Assembly (NCBI GenBank): GCA_017470815.1
Contig: JAFUXT010000063.1
Coordinates: forward strand, 1 to 40,106
Source: a bacterium
GTDB taxonomy: Bacteria; Cyanobacteriota; Vampirovibrionia; Gastranaerophilales; Gastranaerophilaceae
Length of the DNA: 40,106 nt
Direction of reading: 5' to 3'
Within the stretch, counting starts at the first letter, position 1, and every line of letters begins with the position of its first letter. The notes beneath the pieces were generated by a model. It was not told where the DNA came from. It was given only the letters and a program-made list of their open reading frames with translations, and did not search any database. Of this stretch, positions 23,051-32,804 are shown in pieces. Position numbers and translations under genes: made by a program.

Positions 23051-23421
23051 TACAAATACTTATTCCTTCTGACAAAGAGTTCAACTATCAAGAGTGTAAA
23101 AAACTTTTTGAAGATAACCAAAATTTATTAGAGGATTTTTATTCTTTTGATAAAGTTATTACAAATACATTCTTTTATTCCTTTCGTAAAAACGGTGTTC
23201 ATGTAGGTTGCATTTATTTCTATGAAATAGACGGCAACCTATATGTCAATGCCGTTGCTTATAGGAAAACTCATTTACTCAATATGGAGTGTTTTAAAAA
23301 ATCTTTGTCTTGGTGGAATTGTGATATTTACGCAAAAACACATCACAAAACTGCTATTTACACTATTTTGAAGTGTGGTTTTAAGAAAATAAAAGACGAT
23401 TTATATATTTATAAACAATAA
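23047..23421 (+). CDS. GNAT-fold-like protein in the tail cluster
   Basis: A 124-residue protein with a GNAT-like pattern: an N-terminal helix (EFNYQECKKLFEDNQNLLED), a beta segment (HVGCIYFYEIDGNLYVNAVA), then KTHHKTAIYTILKCGFKKIKDDLYIYK, which looks like the helix and final strands of an acetyltransferase. The canonical acetyl-CoA loop is not clear. It starts at TTG overlapping the hub stop (TTGA), with AAAGG nine bases ahead. Similar small genes lie among ejection genes of other short-tailed phages; the role is unknown. Confidence 0.5.
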   Translation: MIQILIPSDKEFNYQECKKLFEDNQNLLEDFYSFDKVITNTFFYSFRKNGVHVGCIYFYEIDGNLYVNAVAYRKTHLLNMECFKKSLSWWNCDIYAKTHHKTAIYTILKCGFKKIKDDLYIYKQ

Positions 23422-23435
23422 AAAGGAAGGTCAAA

Positions 23436-24008
23436 ATGGGTGGTGGCTCTAGTTCTAAATCTAGTACAAGTTCTAAAACGACATATAGCAAAACTACAAC
23501 AAGCAATCCGTATGTTACTTCAGTTACCGATAATAACGGAACGACAACAACTTTAAAAGACGGAACTGCGTATAAAAGTATTTATGACTATATGAACAAA
23601 AATATGGATTCTTTATTGGAAGAATACCGGAATCCGAATATAAATTCTGCAACAAATCAAGCATTATTGCAGAATTACACTAGGACTTTAAACGAAGAAA
23701 GCAGAAAAGCATTAGAAAACAGTATTATTAATCCTCTTGCAGAAAGGAATATGTTGAGGTCGAGTGCTGCAACAAATCTTTATTCTGATTTATCAAAAAA
23801 TATGAGTGATAATATCGCAAACTATACGGCTCAACTTCTTGCCAATAGTCAGCAAAACACAGGCGATATGATAACTTTACTTACTAATGCTTACTTGCAA
23901 GGTCAAAATGCCGTTAATGGTAATCAAGCATTATCACTTTCAACGAGTAGCGGAAATGCTACAACAAACGGCACAGGAAGTACAAAATCTTATTCTTATG
24001 GAATGTAA
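23436..24008 (+). CDS. Small ejection (internal virion) protein
   Basis: A 190-residue protein: a Ser/Thr/Lys-rich start (MGGGSSSKSSTSSKTT), then helical, Asn/Gln-rich segments (ATNQALLQNYTRTLNEESRKALENS) and a Ser/Thr/Gly-rich end. It has no cysteine. Position and composition fit the first of three internal virion proteins (compare P22 gp7 or T7 gp14) that are expelled with DNA to cross the envelope. AAGGAAGG lies ahead of the ATG. Confidence 0.65.
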   Translation: MGGGSSSKSSTSSKTTYSKTTTSNPYVTSVTDNNGTTTTLKDGTAYKSIYDYMNKNMDSLLEEYRNPNINSATNQALLQNYTRTLNEESRKALENSIINPLAERNMLRSSAATNLYSDLSKNMSDNIANYTAQLLANSQQNTGDMITLLTNAYLQGQNAVNGNQALSLSTSSGNATTNGTGSTKSYSYGM

Positions 24009-24011
24009 TAT

Positions 24012-25562
24012 ATGGAAAACGAATTAGTCAGAGCAATAATAGATAGAAAAATAAGAGAAGGGGTAAATGCAAGATTGTTACAACAACAGGCTCAACATTC
24101 TAACTCAAATATTCTTGATAGAATAAAGGGTATTGGAAACAGGCTTGATAATGTTGGCGGTGGGTTTTCTGCCGTTGGTGATTATTTGAGTAATAATACG
24201 GCATTGAGTGGTTTGGGTGCAAAAAGTCAAGCCATTGGCAGTACATTACAAAATGGTGCTAGTGCTATACAAAATGCAATAACTCCTGTCGCAAGCGGTA
24301 TCGGTGCTAGTGCTTTATCGAGTGGTGCAGGGGTAAATGCAAGTGCTGCCGGTGGTGCGGTTGGTGGTGCTGCTATGAGTAATCCTGCTACGGCTTTAGT
24401 CGCTTTAGGTGCTATGGCTTTAAATGGTGCAAACAGGAAAAGAGCCGAAAAGACAGGACAACAAACGGAACAACTTGCAAATAACCAAATGGAAATTGCA
24501 AAGAATAATCTTAGCCAAGTTCCTCAAACTGTCTTAACTCCCGAAGTGGTTTCAAGTCCTCAAACTTTACCTAATCCGCAAGAGATACAAACTCCGCAGA
24601 ACAATATAAGCCAAAATACATTTACCCCGCCCGAAGAAATTAATAAATCTGCTTTTAGCGGTGTTGCTAAAGGTCTTGATGATTTCTTGACAGGATATAG
24701 AGAAAATAAAACACAGGGTTTTGATTGGAATAATCTGCAAAAAGACGATACAAAAAGCAAAATGCAAAGGTTTGGCGAAGGTATCGGAACTATTGCAAGA
24801 GTATCTCAAAATCCGATAGTACAGGGTTTAGTGGCAGGAGGATTGTCCGGTATATTTTCGGGTGATCCTTTGTATGGGCTTTCAAGCGGATATAAATATG
24901 CAAATAGCAAGTATAAAGCGAATTTGTATAAAGATATTTTGGCTCAACAGGGAATCAATGTCGGAAACAATAACGGAATTATTGATGCCAATGATTTATC
25001 AAAAATCTTAACTGCTAGCAAATATCAAAAAGACTATATGACGAGAAAAGACTACGATAGATTTAGGCTTGATAACGGTCAGATAAGTATTGATGAATAT
25101 AACTCGCTAATCAGCAATCCCGATTATAACGGTGATGAAATCCTTAATGTCACAGGCTTGGAACAAATTGCAAAAGCCGGAAAATATGCACAGGAAAATA
25201 AGGAATCTCGTAATAAAAATTATTGGCGAAATCAAAACAAAGGTCAAAATATTGTTCGTGTTCAATATGACGAAAAACCCGAATCGCATAATTACACTCA
25301 TGTTATTTACGATAACGGAAAACCCGAAAGCAAAAGTACGACCTATGTTAAGTATGAGAATAAACCTACTTATACTCCGCCAAAAACTATTACAAAACCT
25401 ACTGCGAAAACTCAACAAACTCCTAAACCTACAAATAATAAGGATAGTAGCGAGAGAGTGCAAGTAAAATCACCTGACGGCAAAGTTGGTACAATTCCTA
25501 AAAACAATCTTATTGAGGCTCTAAAGGAAGGATATAAATTAATCAGAAATGGAAAGGGGTAA
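24012..25562 (+). CDS. Middle ejection (internal virion) protein
   Basis: A 516-residue protein. Residues 60-150 are Gly/Ala-rich and mildly hydrophobic (GIGASALSSGAGVNASAAGGAVGGAAM), a pattern of glycine-zipper membrane segments in ejection proteins. Residues 150-225 are Gln/Pro/Thr-rich linker. A second Gly-rich part (LVAGGLSGIFSGDPLYGLSS) precedes a charged, repetitive C-terminus with DEKPESHNYTHVIYD-type units. It starts 3 bp after the first ejection gene. Function is inferred from this profile and from the three-gene set. Confidence 0.65.
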   Translation: MENELVRAIIDRKIREGVNARLLQQQAQHSNSNILDRIKGIGNRLDNVGGGFSAVGDYLSNNTALSGLGAKSQAIGSTLQNGASAIQNAITPVASGIGASALSSGAGVNASAAGGAVGGAAMSNPATALVALGAMALNGANRKRAEKTGQQTEQLANNQMEIAKNNLSQVPQTVLTPEVVSSPQTLPNPQEIQTPQNNISQNTFTPPEEINKSAFSGVAKGLDDFLTGYRENKTQGFDWNNLQKDDTKSKMQRFGEGIGTIARVSQNPIVQGLVAGGLSGIFSGDPLYGLSSGYKYANSKYKANLYKDILAQQGINVGNNNGIIDANDLSKILTASKYQKDYMTRKDYDRFRLDNGQISIDEYNSLISNPDYNGDEILNVTGLEQIAKAGKYAQENKESRNKNYWRNQNKGQNIVRVQYDEKPESHNYTHVIYDNGKPESKSTTYVKYENKPTYTPPKTITKPTAKTQQTPKPTNNKDSSERVQVKSPDGKVGTIPKNNLIEALKEGYKLIRNGKG

Positions 25563-25568
25563 ATATAT

Positions 25569-28451
25569 ATGTCCTCAAACAATCTCGGCTTTGAAGTGGA
25601 AAGCAAGTTTGGTTTTATTGAAGATAAAAATATCAATAAGTTTGATTTTGTGGAAGATACTCCTAATAACAAATTCGATTTTCAACCGGACAATATTCCT
25701 AGTGAAAAACCAAAAGTATTGGAAGGAAAAATTGAATACAACAAAACCTTAACCCCTTATGATGCTATCCAAAACGACAATACTTTAACCAAAGAGGAAA
25801 AAGTCGCAAAGATTAAGGAAATTGGTGAGGCAGAAAGAAAACGCATTGATAGGGAATATCGTATCAATATGGCTAAACTGTATGGCGGTGCTGCGTTAGA
25901 AATAGGTAGTGCCGCAATACCGTTTGGTGGTGCGGCTAGGGTTGGCGGTGCTTTGGCTTTAAAAGTTGCTAAACCTGCTTTTTCTCAAATTGCGAAAAAA
26001 GTTGTTGCTAAAAATATCGGAAGTGGAATTGGCTCTGGTCTTGCTAGTGGTGCGGTCTTTGGTTTGGGCGAAGGTCTAATGGAAAACAAAGACTTAAAAG
26101 GTATCGGGGAATCAACCGTTAAGGGAACTATTGACGGTGGTTTGTTTGGTGGTGCAATAGGTGGTGTTGCCGGAAAAATTGCAACAAAATTTGGCAGAAC
26201 AAAAGATGTCATAGAAAAATCAAAAAGCAGAATCCCTCTATCAAGAAATCAAGTTGAAGATGCCGTAAGGAATTTAGTACATCAAAGAAGGGCAAATATT
26301 GATTCTGCTAAATTTGATGCCGTTTCTAAAATCAATAACCTTATATCTGAAGTTGATAAAACGGCAAAAGAATTAAAAGTTAATCCGAAAAATTTGAGAG
26401 AAGTTTTAACTTTTCTTCGTGAAAATAAGGGTTTACCTACAAAGAATTTTAATAGACAGGATTTGATAAAACTTTTTAACAGTCTTGATTTTAACCAAAG
26501 AATGAAACTGAAAGAATTGGCTCAAAAACATTTTGAAGATATGGAAGTTTTTTGGAATAATTTGGCTGATGTTAAGGGTATAAAAAGCGGTGTAAATCCG
26601 TATGACTATATTACTCACATGTGGGAACTTGACGATCCAATGAACATTTTTTCTGAAGGTGTTGAACAGGCGGTCAAAGATTATTTAAGAACAAAATCAC
26701 AATTTGAACTTAGGCGAATAATTCCTACATACAAAAAGGGTATTGAGGAAGGTTTGTATATTCCGTCTGCTACGGCTGAAAACGGATATAGGCATATAAA
26801 TTTAAGACCGAAAACTTTGGATTATGCTGAAATTCAAAAAACTCACGCAGACCAATTAATAGAATCGGCTGAAAACACAAGATTTTTAAAAGAGATTTCT
26901 AAACTTGTAAAGAATAATCAACAGTATTCAAAGCAAATATACAAAGTTGCTGATTTAGTTTTAAAACCAAAAGATGAAAAAATTGTAGAAAATTTTGGTA
27001 CAAAATTATTCAAAAAAATCGGCTCTGCTTATGATACAGTCAATAACTTTGCAAAAGGTTGTAAATTCCTATTTAACGGTATGCACGCAGTTGCTTTAAC
27101 GGAAAGTGCTGCTGCTCACGAAGGTCTTATACCTTTTAGGACTTTTAAGACTTTGGGGAATTTACCAAAAATTATTGACGGTATAAAGAATAATAATTAT
27201 GAACTTTTCAAAAATACTCCGCTTGCAAAGCAAGCAATAAAAGACGGTGTTCAATTCGGTGCAATATCTGATATTAATATAAAGGAATTTAATACATTTA
27301 TTGACGGTTTCACAAAACTTGTAAATAAAGTCACTTTGGGAACAGGCAAAATCCTTACTACTCCTTTAAAAACCTATGTTGATATTAATAATAAATTTTT
27401 ATGGAATTATCTGCATAATACTTATAAACTTCACGCATACGATAGCCTTATAAAAAGGGCATCAAAGAATGGAAAAATAACATTATCGGATAATGTTCGT
27501 AAAGATATTGCTCAACTTGTCAATGATACTTTTGGCGGTCAGAATTGGGAAACATTAGGCTTTAAACCAACAACAGTACAAACGGCAAGAAGATTAATGT
27601 TATCACCGGATTGGAATATGTCTGCAACACTTCGTCAATCTTTGGCGGTATTTTCAACAAAGACAGGGCAAAAGTTTTTAAATGCGTTTGCTGAATCAAG
27701 TGGTTTTGGCTCTGCCGTTAGAGAGATTTCAAGAAAAGTCGGTCTATCTTCTTTTACTAATGATGTTGAAGGTGCCGGAATTAGAGGTAAACTTGCAAGA
27801 GGGTATTTTATGACTTTCTTAATCCAAACTGCAATTTACTCTAATATCATTAATGCTATAAATCGGCAAATTGATTTTAAGAATAATCCCGACAAATATT
27901 CTGACGGCATAAATTATTCTTCTTATTCTAATAATCGTTTTACCGAAAGAGATAATGTTGGTAAAAAGGTTGTAGAAACTATCTTTACCCGACCTTATGT
28001 CGGGAATGACGAAAAGGGTAGAGAAATTTATGCCCGAATTGGTAAACAGGCTTTGGAAGTACCCGAATTAGTTGAGGATTTACCGAATAGTGCAATAAGA
28101 AAACTTGCAAGTAAATCCGCACCTTTAATAAATCCGGTTGTTACAAAATTGGCTGATGATTATACGGATAATTGGAATAAGGCGAGTATAAAAGATAGGT
28201 ACAAAGATACTTTTACCCCATTTACTGTATCGGGAAGTAAAAAAGGTTTTCATCCAATGAACATTTTTTACTCCACTTCAAAAGGTCTTAATTACTTTCA
28301 AGCACACTCATATATCAAAGAAAAACTGCTAGAGGGTGATATTAAGGCTATTGAACAATTTAAGCCGAAAGTAAAAGCAAACGGAATTAATTACAAAAAA
28401 CTTATGAAACGAATTGAATATGAGATAAGAAAGGGAAACTATGAGTATTGA
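25569..28451 (+). CDS. Large ejection (internal virion) protein
   Basis: A 960-residue protein, the biggest late gene product. Residues 95-210 hold a Gly/Ala-rich hydrophobic zipper (GAALEIGSAAIPFGGAARVGG, GSGIGSGLASGAVFGLGEG). The middle is helical and basic. Residues 650-720 contain FGGQNWETLGF and RRLMLSPDWNMSATLR, a motif I have seen in large virion-associated polyproteins of gut phages. I see no lytic transglycosylase signature. The size and order match T7 gp16-like proteins, which form a trans-envelope channel. GGAAAGGGG precedes the ATG. Confidence 0.65.
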   Translation: MSSNNLGFEVESKFGFIEDKNINKFDFVEDTPNNKFDFQPDNIPSEKPKVLEGKIEYNKTLTPYDAIQNDNTLTKEEKVAKIKEIGEAERKRIDREYRINMAKLYGGAALEIGSAAIPFGGAARVGGALALKVAKPAFSQIAKKVVAKNIGSGIGSGLASGAVFGLGEGLMENKDLKGIGESTVKGTIDGGLFGGAIGGVAGKIATKFGRTKDVIEKSKSRIPLSRNQVEDAVRNLVHQRRANIDSAKFDAVSKINNLISEVDKTAKELKVNPKNLREVLTFLRENKGLPTKNFNRQDLIKLFNSLDFNQRMKLKELAQKHFEDMEVFWNNLADVKGIKSGVNPYDYITHMWELDDPMNIFSEGVEQAVKDYLRTKSQFELRRIIPTYKKGIEEGLYIPSATAENGYRHINLRPKTLDYAEIQKTHADQLIESAENTRFLKEISKLVKNNQQYSKQIYKVADLVLKPKDEKIVENFGTKLFKKIGSAYDTVNNFAKGCKFLFNGMHAVALTESAAAHEGLIPFRTFKTLGNLPKIIDGIKNNNYELFKNTPLAKQAIKDGVQFGAISDINIKEFNTFIDGFTKLVNKVTLGTGKILTTPLKTYVDINNKFLWNYLHNTYKLHAYDSLIKRASKNGKITLSDNVRKDIAQLVNDTFGGQNWETLGFKPTTVQTARRLMLSPDWNMSATLRQSLAVFSTKTGQKFLNAFAESSGFGSAVREISRKVGLSSFTNDVEGAGIRGKLARGYFMTFLIQTAIYSNIINAINRQIDFKNNPDKYSDGINYSSYSNNRFTERDNVGKKVVETIFTRPYVGNDEKGREIYARIGKQALEVPELVEDLPNSAIRKLASKSAPLINPVVTKLADDYTDNWNKASIKDRYKDTFTPFTVSGSKKGFHPMNIFYSTSKGLNYFQAHSYIKEKLLEGDIKAIEQFKPKVKANGINYKKLMKRIEYEIRKGNYEY

Positions 28452-28632
28452 AGAAATTGAATACGGAAGTTTAGCAAGTTCAACTCTGCTAAACAATAAC
28501 TTCAAAGATTTGCAAAATCAAATAACGGCATTAAGTCTGAGGATTTCTGCAAACGCATCAAATTTAGCTACAAATACAAGCGATATTGCTGATTTAGCAA
28601 GTCGTGTTTCTGCATTGGAAGGTAATACATAA
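28441..28632 (+). CDS. Short coiled-coil protein
   Basis: A 63-residue protein ending in a heptad-repeat helix (NNNFKDLQNQITALSLRISAN, then SDIADLASRVSALEGNT). The start overlaps the end of the large ejection gene, and its stop overlaps the receptor-binding protein start (TAATG). A short trimeric coiled coil here might be a fibre-attachment or chaperone subunit, or a split-off N-terminal domain of the fibre. No family is recognised. Confidence 0.65.
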   Translation: MSIEEIEYGSLASSTLLNNNFKDLQNQITALSLRISANASNLATNTSDIADLASRVSALEGNT

Positions 28633-30728
28633 TGGACTATATAACAATAATAAAAGGTGATGATACAAATTTTCTCGAAGATCAATTTGTTGTCGTTAAT
28701 TTTAATACAAGTATTGATTTAAGCGGTTTTACGGCTACATTTACTTTGGGTGATGTTACCCTTACCTATGGGAATTTAAGCGGAAAAACTTTTGAGATTA
28801 TTTTATCCAATGAGATAACTTCAAACCTAAAAATCGGAAAACAGTATGGGGAATTAAAACTCATTGATAACCATAACCGGATTCGTACCGTTAGTTCTAT
28901 AATACCTTTTATCGTTAAAAAAGGTGTTGATGAAACTATAACCTTTGTAAACAGTTCATTGAATGTTTCAATGAATATTAATGACACAGTTATTGATATT
29001 TATGTCGAAACTTCGGGCATTTCAAAAACTGAAGCACAAAGAATTATGGCAAATTGTCGTGATGCAGAGCAAGCAGCTTCAAATTATTCTAATACGGCTC
29101 AAAATGCTATGATTTCGGTTAATCAAAGTTTAGATAAGTTTTATTCTGACTATGAAACAATATCCGATTTAATGGATGATTCTATCACTACATTTAATCA
29201 GAATGTTTCTAGTATTGAACAATTAAGTGCTACGAAAATGTCAAATATAGAACAACTTACTGATGATGAACTTGATAGCATTGAAGAATTAGCCTCTACA
29301 AAAGTCGCTAATATTCAACAAATTAGTAGTGAAAAAGTATCTTTAATTGAACAAACGGCAACGGAAAAACTTGCTTATGCTACGGAACAGGCTGATAGAG
29401 CAGAAGAAAGTGCCGAATATGTTGAAGATGCTCTAGCGAACGCATCCGATTCTGACTTGTCAAAATTATCTGCTACCGGACTTGATAAAATAAATCAATC
29501 AAAAGGTTTGGAAACAGGCTCGGTATCAAATTATGAGGGTGTTTATAACAAAATACTTGAATACAAAAATAATGCCATTTCAACAGGGGTTGATGTTCTT
29601 GAACAAAATTACACTCTTAGCATGAATTACGGCATAATTGATGTTGATTTGGTTGTTAGAAGTGACGGTATTACAAGCGGTTTATATGACACAAATAATT
29701 ATATTTTAGTTAATAATGTCAATATTCCGAATATTGCACAACTTGATTTTAATATCCATATTGAAACTATTTTAAGAAGTGGTTTTAATCAATATACATC
29801 AACTATTGGTGCAACAACTACAAATGCCTTAATGTTGCAACTTCAACCTAGCGGTCAATTAATGGCATATATGTATGCAAATGACAACAGTACAAAGATG
29901 TTACAATCATCAACAATAACCGGAATGAGTGTTGGTGATAGGTTAATTATTGATATTGGTTTTAATTCCGAAGATAGTTTTTACATTAAAGGCTCTTGTA
30001 ATGGTGTTGAAGTCAAAGCAACTGAAAACATTAATACGGCTTGGATAAGAGAGGCTGTAACTGCTTTTTGGTACGGTAAATGTTCTTGGTCTAGTAGTTG
30101 TTATATGGAAGTCGATTTACTTCATTCTTACTTCGATATTGACGGAACTAGAGTAAGGGCATTAATGCAAATTCCTTATTCTTTATCTGCGACAGGCTCA
30201 AAAATAACTACTTCAGATTATTGGCAATTTGTTTATGAACTTTATCAGAAAAATGGCGTTGCTCACTATTTTACGATTGATGAAACTAATAATACCTTCA
30301 GTTTACCAATGGGTGAAATTTATGGAATGATAAACAAAAAGGCAGATATTGATTTAAGTAATGCAAATCCTACAACGGAATTTGTAAAATCAATGCTTAA
30401 TGCTATTGCACCTGATACTACGGCAATCGAGAATATATCTTCAGTTGCTACATCAAGTTATTACGCATATACGGCACCATGTTCGGGGTGGTATGTTCTT
30501 ACGGCTGATGCAAGCGATAGAAGGTATTTGTATCTTAACGGAACTCAAACCCCTTATAGTATTGGTGGAACAGGGCAACCTTCCGTTTCAGTATATCTTG
30601 CCGAAGGTGATAGAGTGTATTGGTCGGGTAATATGAGTACCGTTTATTCTCATAAATTCTTACCGTCAAAAGGTTGTCATCATCAGAAATCAACTTCTTC
30701 TATTATTGATGATTTAATACTTGGTTAA
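28632..30728 (+). CDS. Receptor-binding / tail fibre protein
   Basis: A 698-residue protein with three parts. Residues 1-100 are a beta domain resembling the BppU N-terminal domain of phage baseplate proteins (FNTSIDLSGFTATFTLGDV, GKQYGELKLIDNHNRIRTV). Residues 125-290 are a long alpha/coiled-coil shaft with repeating SNIEQLTDDELDSIEELAS units. Residues 310-690 are beta-rich, with aromatic surface patches (WYGKCSWSSSCYMEVDLLHS), a likely receptor-binding head. It is the last virion gene before the lysis and packaging end. No enzymatic motif is visible. Confidence 0.7.
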   Translation: MDYITIIKGDDTNFLEDQFVVVNFNTSIDLSGFTATFTLGDVTLTYGNLSGKTFEIILSNEITSNLKIGKQYGELKLIDNHNRIRTVSSIIPFIVKKGVDETITFVNSSLNVSMNINDTVIDIYVETSGISKTEAQRIMANCRDAEQAASNYSNTAQNAMISVNQSLDKFYSDYETISDLMDDSITTFNQNVSSIEQLSATKMSNIEQLTDDELDSIEELASTKVANIQQISSEKVSLIEQTATEKLAYATEQADRAEESAEYVEDALANASDSDLSKLSATGLDKINQSKGLETGSVSNYEGVYNKILEYKNNAISTGVDVLEQNYTLSMNYGIIDVDLVVRSDGITSGLYDTNNYILVNNVNIPNIAQLDFNIHIETILRSGFNQYTSTIGATTTNALMLQLQPSGQLMAYMYANDNSTKMLQSSTITGMSVGDRLIIDIGFNSEDSFYIKGSCNGVEVKATENINTAWIREAVTAFWYGKCSWSSSCYMEVDLLHSYFDIDGTRVRALMQIPYSLSATGSKITTSDYWQFVYELYQKNGVAHYFTIDETNNTFSLPMGEIYGMINKKADIDLSNANPTTEFVKSMLNAIAPDTTAIENISSVATSSYYAYTAPCSGWYVLTADASDRRYLYLNGTQTPYSIGGTGQPSVSVYLAEGDRVYWSGNMSTVYSHKFLPSKGCHHQKSTSSIIDDLILG

Positions 30729-30730
30729 TT

Positions 30731-30749
30731 ATATTTACCCCTACCCCAA
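30731..30749 (+). repeat. Copy 2 of the 19-bp intergenic motif
   Basis: ATATTTACCCCTACCCCAA, differing by one base from the copy at 18279-18297, again lying in the gap before a late gene and just ahead of its binding site (AGAAAGGA). See the first copy for the interpretation. Confidence 0.5.
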
Positions 30750-30763
30750 GAAAGGACTTTTAT

Positions 30764-31234
30764 ATGAGAGAGATTATTAAGTATGTCACATTTGATGTGA
30801 CACCTATTGTTTGCGTTCGTGTAATTGAGCCGACTGATACGGCTGAGATTAAAAGAGAAAAGAAAAAATATCCTTTTAAACTCCATAATGATGTTCCGAT
30901 ACATATTATTACGAATAAAAGGATTATTTCTTTTACCATACCGAAAAAATATATTTGGAATGGTGCGGATATTCCTAGAATATTTTGGCGAATTGTCGGA
31001 AGTAAAACCGATAATGCGTTTTTAATTGCCTCAATGGTACACGATTATTTATTGGATAACAAAAAGGATATTATGGCTTACGCAAAAATGCCAATGCCGG
31101 ATTATAGACGATTGACAAGTTTAGCCTTTAGAGAAGTCCTTAAAAACTCCGGTGAGAATGTTATCAAATCTAATGTAATGGCTTGGTGCGTTGATGTCTT
31201 TCAGATATGCCATAGAAAGAGTTGGCAAGTATGA
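30764..31234 (+). CDS. DUF1353 family protein
   Basis: A 156-residue protein with the DUF1353 pattern: FTIPKKYIWNGADIPRIFWRIVG, then ASMVHDYLLD, a conserved His/Asp pair seen throughout the family. DUF1353 proteins occur in many phages near lysis and tail genes; their function is unsettled. The N-terminal 60 residues are an extended beta region. AGAAAGGA precedes the ATG. Its last codon overlaps the holin-like gene start (ATGA). Confidence 0.75.
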   Translation: MREIIKYVTFDVTPIVCVRVIEPTDTAEIKREKKKYPFKLHNDVPIHIITNKRIISFTIPKKYIWNGADIPRIFWRIVGSKTDNAFLIASMVHDYLLDNKKDIMAYAKMPMPDYRRLTSLAFREVLKNSGENVIKSNVMAWCVDVFQICHRKSWQV

Positions 31235-31458
31235 CAATAAGTATGGAATTTATGCTCGTTATTGTGGTTAATGTTCTTTCTGCCGGAATATTTATCGGTG
31301 GTTTGGCTATGAGTATCAAGTTCATTGAGAAACAAATAAAACGGCTAGAAGATAAACAGGACAAGCACAATAACTTAATTGAAAGAATGGTAAAAGTCGA
31401 AGAAAGCACAAAATCGGCTCATAAACGGCTTGATTGTATTGAAGGTAAAAAGCGGTGA
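31231..31458 (+). CDS. Small membrane protein, holin-like
   Basis: A 75-residue protein with one hydrophobic segment at residues 5-27 (FMLVIVVNVLSAGIFIGGLAM), followed by a highly charged coiled coil (EKQIKRLEDKQDKHNNLIERMVKVEESTKSAHKRL is its extent, split here for length). One membrane span plus a charged tail suits a small holin or holin-associated protein. ATGA overlap with the DUF1353 stop shows the true start at 31231; a TTG nine bases earlier is less likely. It is next to the large terminase gene. Confidence 0.55.
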   Translation: MTISMEFMLVIVVNVLSAGIFIGGLAMSIKFIEKQIKRLEDKQDKHNNLIERMVKVEESTKSAHKRLDCIEGKKR

Positions 31459-32744
31459 AATATACCCTATTAGAAAAACAACAAGAATTTTTTAATATTC
31501 CACATAACAACTCCCTTGATGTAGTCATATATCAAGGGGGTTATGGTAGTGGCAAAACTTGGTGCGGTTCTCTTTTAGGTCTGATGCTTGCTAGAAAATA
31601 TGCCGGAAGCAAAGGTCTTGTTTGTGCAAAAGAGTATGTTTTGGTGCGTGATACGACATTAGAATCGTATTTTTCACATCTTGAAAATATGGGATATGTT
31701 GCCGGAAAACACTATACTTTTAATAAAATTGAAAAGAAAATGACTTTTAATAACGGCTCTGAAATCCTTTTTAAAGGTGTTGATAACCCCGAAAAAATCA
31801 AGTCATTAAATCTACATTGGGCAGAGATAGAGGAAGCCTCTCAAATATCCGATTCCGCTTTTAAGCAGTTAATAGGTCGTTTGAGAAACACGAATGTAAA
31901 ACCGTCTTGGGGTAATTTTAGGTATAGACTTTTCGGACATACTAACCCACAAGCCAATAAAGGTTGGATATACAAAAGGTTTGTTGAGAACAATAAAGAA
32001 AATTATCGGCTTATTATTGCACCTACTTCTAATAATATTTATTTACCCGAACATTATTTAGAGAGTATGCAAGAGGATTTCGATCCCGAATATTATCGTA
32101 TAAATGTTCTTGGTGAATTTGGCAATTATTCTTCCGGTCTTGTTGTCAAAAACTTTACTGACGAGAATATCAAAACACTTCGCTATAATCCTAATTTACC
32201 TCTACACTTAACTTGCGACTTCAATGTTGATCCTATGTGTTGGTGCTTGGCTCACAAAGACGATAAAAATATTTACTTCTTTGATGAACTCACGATTGAG
32301 AACACTACTACTCAACACGCAATCGAAGAATTTTTACGCAGATACCCCAATCACAAAGGGGATATTGTTATAAACGGTGATGCTAGTGGTGATAATCGTT
32401 CTTCTCAATCGGAATTTACTAACTATATGATTATAAAACGAGCATTAGAAGGACATGGTTACAAACCAAAAATTCATTTGAGAGATTTTAACCCGCCTAT
32501 TTTACGCAGAATACAAGCCTTTAACGCAAAGGTACGCAACTCAAAAGGTGATGTTTGTTTGTTTATTGATAAAAGGTGCAAGTGGTTATTACACAATGTT
32601 TATAACCTATCTTTCAAAGAAGGTACATCAATAGTTGATATACCTTCGCAAAAGCAAATCAAAAACGACCACGATTTAAAATTCCTAGAACACCCCTTTG
32701 ATGCTGCATCATATTTAGTTGATTATTACTTCCCGATTAAATAA
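31455..32744 (+). CDS. terL: Terminase large subunit
   Basis: A 429-residue packaging motor. The ATPase domain has Walker A GGYGSGKTW (28-36, K34) and Walker B HWAEIEEAS (acidic E124 to E127). The RNase-H nuclease domain has D255 (LTCDFNVDP), D310 (INGDASG) and the late acidic cluster near 405-416 (NDHDLKFLEHPFDA). Length and order fit known large terminases. It starts 4 bp before the holin-like gene's end. Unusually, it is the last gene of the late operon and far from the small subunit. Confidence 0.93.
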   Translation: MKYTLLEKQQEFFNIPHNNSLDVVIYQGGYGSGKTWCGSLLGLMLARKYAGSKGLVCAKEYVLVRDTTLESYFSHLENMGYVAGKHYTFNKIEKKMTFNNGSEILFKGVDNPEKIKSLNLHWAEIEEASQISDSAFKQLIGRLRNTNVKPSWGNFRYRLFGHTNPQANKGWIYKRFVENNKENYRLIIAPTSNNIYLPEHYLESMQEDFDPEYYRINVLGEFGNYSSGLVVKNFTDENIKTLRYNPNLPLHLTCDFNVDPMCWCLAHKDDKNIYFFDELTIENTTTQHAIEEFLRRYPNHKGDIVINGDASGDNRSSQSEFTNYMIIKRALEGHGYKPKIHLRDFNPPILRRIQAFNAKVRNSKGDVCLFIDKRCKWLLHNVYNLSFKEGTSIVDIPSQKQIKNDHDLKFLEHPFDAASYLVDYYFPIK

Positions 32745-32804
32745 TATCTTGTATTACATCAAGTCTTGGAGTGATTCACAATTAGTGTGAAAGGAGATTT
32801 GTAT

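Noticed and set aside
23047..23421. Firm call as an acetyltransferase
   Set aside because: The pattern is GNAT-like but the acetyl-CoA binding loop is not convincing.
24560..26212. Long minus-strand frames across the ejection genes
   Set aside because: They mirror Gly/Ala-rich and Pro-rich coding on the plus strand and lack start signals.
25569..28451. Lytic transglycosylase domain in the large ejection protein
   Set aside because: No catalytic glutamate motif of the family could be recognised.
28632..30728. Diversity-generating retroelement acting on the fibre gene
   Set aside because: No reverse transcriptase gene and no template repeat seen in the window.
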